The notes under the pieces: generated by a model
Told to the model about the DNA's origin: nothing
The model's database searches: none
The model's input: only the letters and a program-made list of their open reading frames with translations
In this document: positions 59,987 through 64,000 of the stretch, piece by piece
How positions within the stretch are numbered: position 1 is the stretch's first letter
Layout of the letters: the number at the start of each line of letters is the position of its first letter
Program-made: the position numbers and the translations under genes
Origin: Tachypleus tridentatus
Lineage: Eukaryota > Arthropoda > Merostomata > Xiphosura > Limulidae
DNA: 64,000 bases
Assembly: GCF_004210375.1 (NCBI RefSeq)
Contig: NC_134832.1
Location: 151,587,592-151,651,591 of the forward strand
Direction of reading: 5' to 3'

Positions 59987-60884
59987 TCAATGGTAACCTC
60001 CACGATAAACGGGATAAGCCCAAGGGCAGTAAACACCATGGTATCCGTAATCACCATAACCTCCGTAGCCTAAGCCACCGTAACCACCATAACCTCCGTA
60101 GCCCAATCCACCGTAACCACCATAACCTCCGTAGCCCAATCCACCGTAACCACCATAACCTCCGTAGCCTAAACCTAATCCGTATCCCAGTCCTCCTCCA
60201 TAACCTCCATAAAGGTAACCAGCAAAGCTAGTGGCGACGAGTGTTACGAAAACACAAATTCCAAGCTGAAATAACGATATGAAAATATAGGTTATCATCA
60301 TTTTTAACGTTTTATGACGTTAGGCTAGTTTACTAATAATGTCAGAAACAACCGGTAACTTTTATTACTTTGTTACGTCTTCCTTAGTAAAATCTGATAT
60401 CATCGAATGCTTTGAATATATTTTGTATATTATAACTGACCCTATGATTTTGGATATTTTATGATAATGAATTATTAGAATATTATAATAATGAATTATT
60501 AGAATATTATAATAAAGAAATATTAGAATATTATAATAACGAATTATTAGTAAGTAATATGAAGCATAATAATTAATATCAGAAACTATATTACAGTAGA
60601 TATGTTTGATTTCTCTGGTTAGTTATTATAAATAAAACTATATTTTATCGTATATTAATGTAAAACATAATGTTTATCTTATTATCAGAAATAGACAGTT
60701 TTCTCAACATTATTTTCTTTCTTACCAGACATGAATTTTAATACATTAAAAATATACATAGGTCTTTTGTTAATAAGTAATTATGTGTCTGTTTTTAATA
60801 AAAAAGCTACGATTTTACTTTTAATTTATTTCTTTATTATATAAAACAAAAACGTATTAAAGCTACACTTACAGTGAGTTTCAT
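59987..60884 (-). CDS. Gene 6: secreted Gly/Tyr-rich cuticle-like protein (96 aa)
   Basis: On the - strand, exon 1 is 60884-60873 (MKLT), donor GTAAGT; exon 2 is 60265-59987 after TTATTTCAG; intron 607 bp, phase 0. Signal peptide MKLTLGICVFVTLVATSFA. Mature start GYLYGGYGGGLGYGLGLGYG, then three GLGYGGYGGYG units, the last ending GYGDYGYHG, then the cap VYCPWAYPVYRGGYH. It has fewer repeat units than genes 4 and 5 and an acidic residue before the cap. Donor just after the stop (59983), 3'UTR exon from 59368. The in-frame ATG within the intron (60301) is kept. It is the only member on this strand, so it and gene 5 are convergent, with a SINE-rich interval between. Likely structural cuticle protein. 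Confidence 0.86.
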
Positions 60885-60968
60885 ATTGCACGTCTTGACA
60901 CCAGAACTTATAGCTATCTTTTCTAAGCCTAAAGCTATCGATTGGTTGACTGAAACACAGGAGCTCTC

Positions 60969-61176
60969 CTTTTATATATCTATTCGTCGTTCTCCAAACC
61001 GGAAGTTGGTGTGGATTTCAGATGTGTTTCATTAACTTTGTTTGTTTTCACGGTCGTAGAAAGTTACCTGAAACCTCCATTATTTTTCATGCTCCAATTC
61101 TCTTTGTATTTAAGTAGATCACCTTATTTCTAATATTATACTCTCCTTTTTTAGGGTTTATTTTTGATTACGGAAG
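60969..61176 (-). promoter_or_regulatory. Gene 6 promoter: distal block, ETS-like block, TATA box
   Basis: Reading the - strand, TTCCGTAATC-AAAAATAAAC spans 61175-61156, CCAACTTCCGGTTTGG spans 61009-60994 and TATAAAAG spans 60976-60969. The distal block is 199 bp from the TATA box. Reversed, the proximal block reads AAACCGGAAGT, an excellent ETS/E74-type site. Confidence 0.75.
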
Positions 61177-61195
61177 AAGGTATGTTCGAACCAAA

Positions 61196-62199
61196 AGAAT
61201 AGGTTTGGTGTCAGGTAATATTTTCTGTGCAGCTTTATAAAAACGGCTTGAACATTAAAAAAGTAAGAAAATATATATAGTGCATACATTTTAGAGCAAG
61301 ATATTATAGATCACAACAAGTGTATTACTCTTACCAGGTGTCTTAAATTGAAGAAATCGCTAACATGAAACTTTGAACAAAACTAAGTGTAAAATTACAC
61401 GAAGTAATTCAGAAGCCAAAGTATGATAAGTTAGAATTATTATATCACTTTTCCAGCACAGTTGTTGTAACGAATATAACTTAAGGTTTGTTTTATACGT
61501 GCTGAAAGACACACTTGACTACTGTTTAAAACATATTGTTTTGTGTTTGATGGATGCAATATTTTAAACTTTCATAAATTACGTCCTCCTGTGGGGCAGC
61601 GGATTTACAATAATAAAATTAGGGGATTGACTCCCCTAGGTAGACATAAGGTGGCTTTGTGGTACGAAAACACGCATACTTGATAAACTATTTACTAGCT
61701 TGATTGAAAGTGTCAATAAGAGATAATTATTTGTTTGAATAAAAAATATACCTTATAAACCTTTTCAGTTCTTAAACCACTGTGTTTCTCAAGGATTACC
61801 TGAGATCCTCAGGTGGATACAAACGAATGTTTTGTGTATATAGTAATACCACATTACTTGACAACACATAAAAAACAAGTTAAATACAATAATTAAATAC
61901 AGAGAAATTAAAATATACATAATTTAACATCTGGATACTGACTGATGCTTAGATATCGTTTTTAGTAAGGAGAGTTTCTTTTATTTTTAAGTCTAATTAT
62001 ATTATTTTCTATTTATATGATTTTAAGTTAACAAACAAAAAATAGTTTATTTTGATTCTTCAGCTCACACTGAAGGAAAGAGGATTTAAAGGTTGTTTTT
62101 TAAATTTTTGTGGACACCTTTTGACAGTCAGAAATTTAAAAAATACCCATACTTTGTAAAATTTATACTCTTACTTGAAGGCCGAAACATTAATATCAT
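61196..62199. other. Intergenic, with one SINE family B fragment
   Basis: 61588-61672 reads CCTGTGGGGCAGCGGATTTA, AATTAGGGGATTGACTCCCC and GGTGGCTTTGTGGTACGAAA, a family-B copy on +. The rest shows nothing recognisable. Confidence 0.5.
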
Positions 62200-62720
62200 C
62201 AAGAAAGGTCCTGGCAGTGAGGCCTAAGAAACGTCCTGGCAGTGAGGCCTGAGTTATCTTACTGGTGACATTAATCCATTTAATCTGAACTGTATTTATT
62301 ACAACCTCCACTTTCTTCTATCTAGTCAGTTTTCTATCAAACTATTCAACACATACCTCACACTTGCAGGGTTATAATTTTCAACAATTCTTTTATGTGG
62401 CACCTTCTTAAATGCTTTCTAAAGATCCAGATACACCAAATTCCCACCGCTATGTCATATACGTTAAAATAAACCTCTTCAAAGCATGTAAAAGTTTAGT
62501 AAGGCAAGGTTTCTCCAAAAGAAACAATGGTGACTATCCAACAAGATTTAAACTTTGTAAAATGATTTTGCAAAGCATCAGTCATATTTTCTATAACTTT
62601 TCCAACCATTCACGTAAGACTAATAAACATATAACTACTGGGAAATTTCTATTGCCTTCCTTGGAAAGACAGTGTTAGTAGCCAACTTACAATTTTCTAA
62701 CATATGCCCACTATTGAAGG
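62200..62720 (-). mobile_element. LINE (non-LTR) reverse transcriptase remnant
   Basis: On the - strand a decayed frame reads VYLDL, a stop, then KAFKKVPHKRIVENY. This is the conserved RT block YLDF-x-KAFDKVPHKRLL of Jockey/CR1-type LINEs, with the first catalytic Asp in LDL. Upstream on that strand, WRNLALLNF corresponds to the block before it. Several stops and small indels; only a few hundred bases are recognisable. The clade is uncertain. Confidence 0.65.
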
Positions 62721-62727
62721 TAGAATC

Positions 62728-62775
62728 AGCAGATAACCTGATATGGCTTTGCTATAAGAAAACACACACACACTC
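62728..62775 (+). mobile_element. SINE family B tail fragment
   Basis: CAGATAACCTGATATGGCTT and TGCTATAAGAAAACACACAC match the 3' end of a family-B variant. Confidence 0.5.
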
Positions 62776-64000
62776 TTTAAGGATATAGAATAAATAGGAG
62801 AAAATGTCTCACATGTACAGTCCTTGATTTCTTACAAGGTCCTTGGGTAAATATAATTTGTTGTCATTCTTTAAATTTTCATTTGTTCTTTAAAATCTCA
62901 GATTAATGTTATGATCTTGCTCAGTCATGTTCCCATCTACCAACTATTCATGATGAGAAATGTTACTACGTCTTCTTTATTGAAAAATAAAAAATTAAAA
63001 AGTGGGGTTTAACATCCCATAATACCAGATATTATCCTTTCTTTTTTATTCCACAACGGCTTCATTGTCCTTTTAACAATTTGCTTACCAACTTACTTGT
63101 TAAGAAATTCTTACCAAGTTTATATTTTCATACAGTTTTTTTATTTTCTAATTTACCGTTTCGTCAACAGTTTTAACTTTCTACAATACTTCAAGTCTGT
63201 CATCATTGTAGTTAATTTGAACTTTCTATTTTTATAATTTTATTCTATACTCCCTATGTAAACCAACTTTGCTTTCTACTTCCAGTCACTTTTTATTACC
63301 TGTAAAAGACGGGCCTGTTTTGAATATTTAGAAATCTAATTTTAAAATTTATGTTCATTTCAATTAATTCAGTTGCATCTCTTTAACATTTCTTGTTTGA
63401 AATGCTTACTTAAATTTCATTATTCCGTACCTCCATATGTATCTAGTTCAACAAAAATCACAGATATTCCCAACGCTCTACCCCAACAATCATTCAATAA
63501 AATAAAAAGTAATTTTCTATCTTGTTCCCAGAATATACCCAGTTGTATATTATATGCTTTCAACATTATCCTGGCTCTGAACTTCGTCTAATCCTAGTTT
63601 ACGTTTGGTCTTGCATTTCAGTTAGAAACCTTTACAATAAAGCCATTCCCTATTCTATATAAACGTAATCCATCAATTCCATGAAAAAAATCTCTTTTTT
63701 CTGTCATCTGGCCCAAAAAACCCAACCACCTAACATGACTTTACTTACGTGTTAACCTAAGCCTACATGTAATTTAATTCCTATATGTGTTATCACGACC
63801 CTTTACTTTGAATGTTCTCATTAATACCTTGCACTCAACATTCCGCTCCACTACAATACCCTTTCCTATATCCTTCGTTCCTGTCTGCACTATAAAGGCT
63901 GCATTACAGCTAGCATTCTTTAGTGTATCACGTAATTTCCTTTATAATCTCCACCAAGGTCCCTGAACAGCACAGACTGTCTTAACGATGTTACATAGTG
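62776..64000. other. Intergenic, no gene seen
   Basis: T/C-rich unique DNA to the window edge. It may continue the LINE remnant on the - strand, but I see no clear motif. The open stretch at 63373-63591 has no domain. Confidence 0.35.

Larger units (their letters stand above)
59100..61195. repeat. Inverted paralogous segment with gene 6
   Basis: Reverse-complement relative of 43180-45250 and 50050-52210, including promoter blocks, intron 1 array and 3'UTR exon. More diverged in the 3' flank than genes 4 and 5 are from each other. Confidence 0.88.

Overview
The window is arthropod nuclear DNA, AT-rich and full of repeats, with small intron-containing genes. Chelicerate is my best guess, and within that a horseshoe crab. 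That guess rests on the abundant tRNA-derived SINE with a GGTGGGTGGTGATGACTAGC core, which I associate with Limulus/Tachypleus from memory, plus glycine-tyrosine-rich secreted proteins like those of chelicerate cuticle. It is an inference and was not searched.

The only host genes I can support are six members of one family of tiny secreted Gly/Tyr-rich proteins (96-112 aa precursors). Five lie on + (about 9.5, 14.1, 27.9, 43.5 and 50.4 kb) and one on - (60.9 to 60.0 kb). A seventh first exon at 39.5 kb runs into a 500-N gap and is probably an assembly duplicate. All share one design: a TATAAAAG box about 90 bp before the ATG; a 12-nt first coding exon (MKLA, MKLT or MNFT); a phase-0 intron inside the signal peptide; one exon holding the rest of the protein; and a 3'UTR intron whose donor lies 3-6 bp after the stop. 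An intron after about four signal-peptide codons is typical of arthropod cuticle protein genes. Together with the GYGG repeats it makes structural cuticular protein the best call; glycine-rich antimicrobial peptide is the main alternative. Every promoter also carries a distal TTCCGGAACC-AAAATAAAC-like block 199-226 bp before the TATA box and a proximal CTTCCGGTTTGG-like (ETS-type) block just before it, so the cluster is probably co-regulated.

Layout: 1-6986, 46-bp satellite; 8.9-16.3 kb, genes 1 and 2 as a tandem duplication of about 3 kb with SINEs and a 39-bp array between; 17.0-18.1 kb, 27-bp array; 19.6-20.4 kb, decayed Tc1-like transposon; 20.8-21.4 kb, 30-bp array; 22.2-27.0 kb, 45-bp array whose units each hold a small inverted repeat; 27.5-30.1 kb, gene 3; 29.2-33.7 kb, further short arrays with a 0.9-kb mariner inserted in one of them; 36.1-43.6 kb, two nearly identical 3.5-kb copies flanking the N gap; 43.2-46.1 and 50.0-52.8 kb, genes 4 and 5 on paralogous segments; 57.3-57.8 kb, a perfect 208-bp inverted repeat; 57.8-58.8 kb, the 3' end of a Penelope-like element carrying two nested SINEs; 59.1-61.2 kb, gene 6 as an inverted paralogous segment; 62.2-62.7 kb, antisense LINE remnant. 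The remaining intergenic DNA holds nothing I recognise.

No operon-like, CRISPR or prokaryotic system is present. The most notable items are the shared promoter code of the cuticle-like cluster, the perfect long hairpin at 57.3 kb, the higher-order structure of the satellites, and the probable false duplication around the gap.
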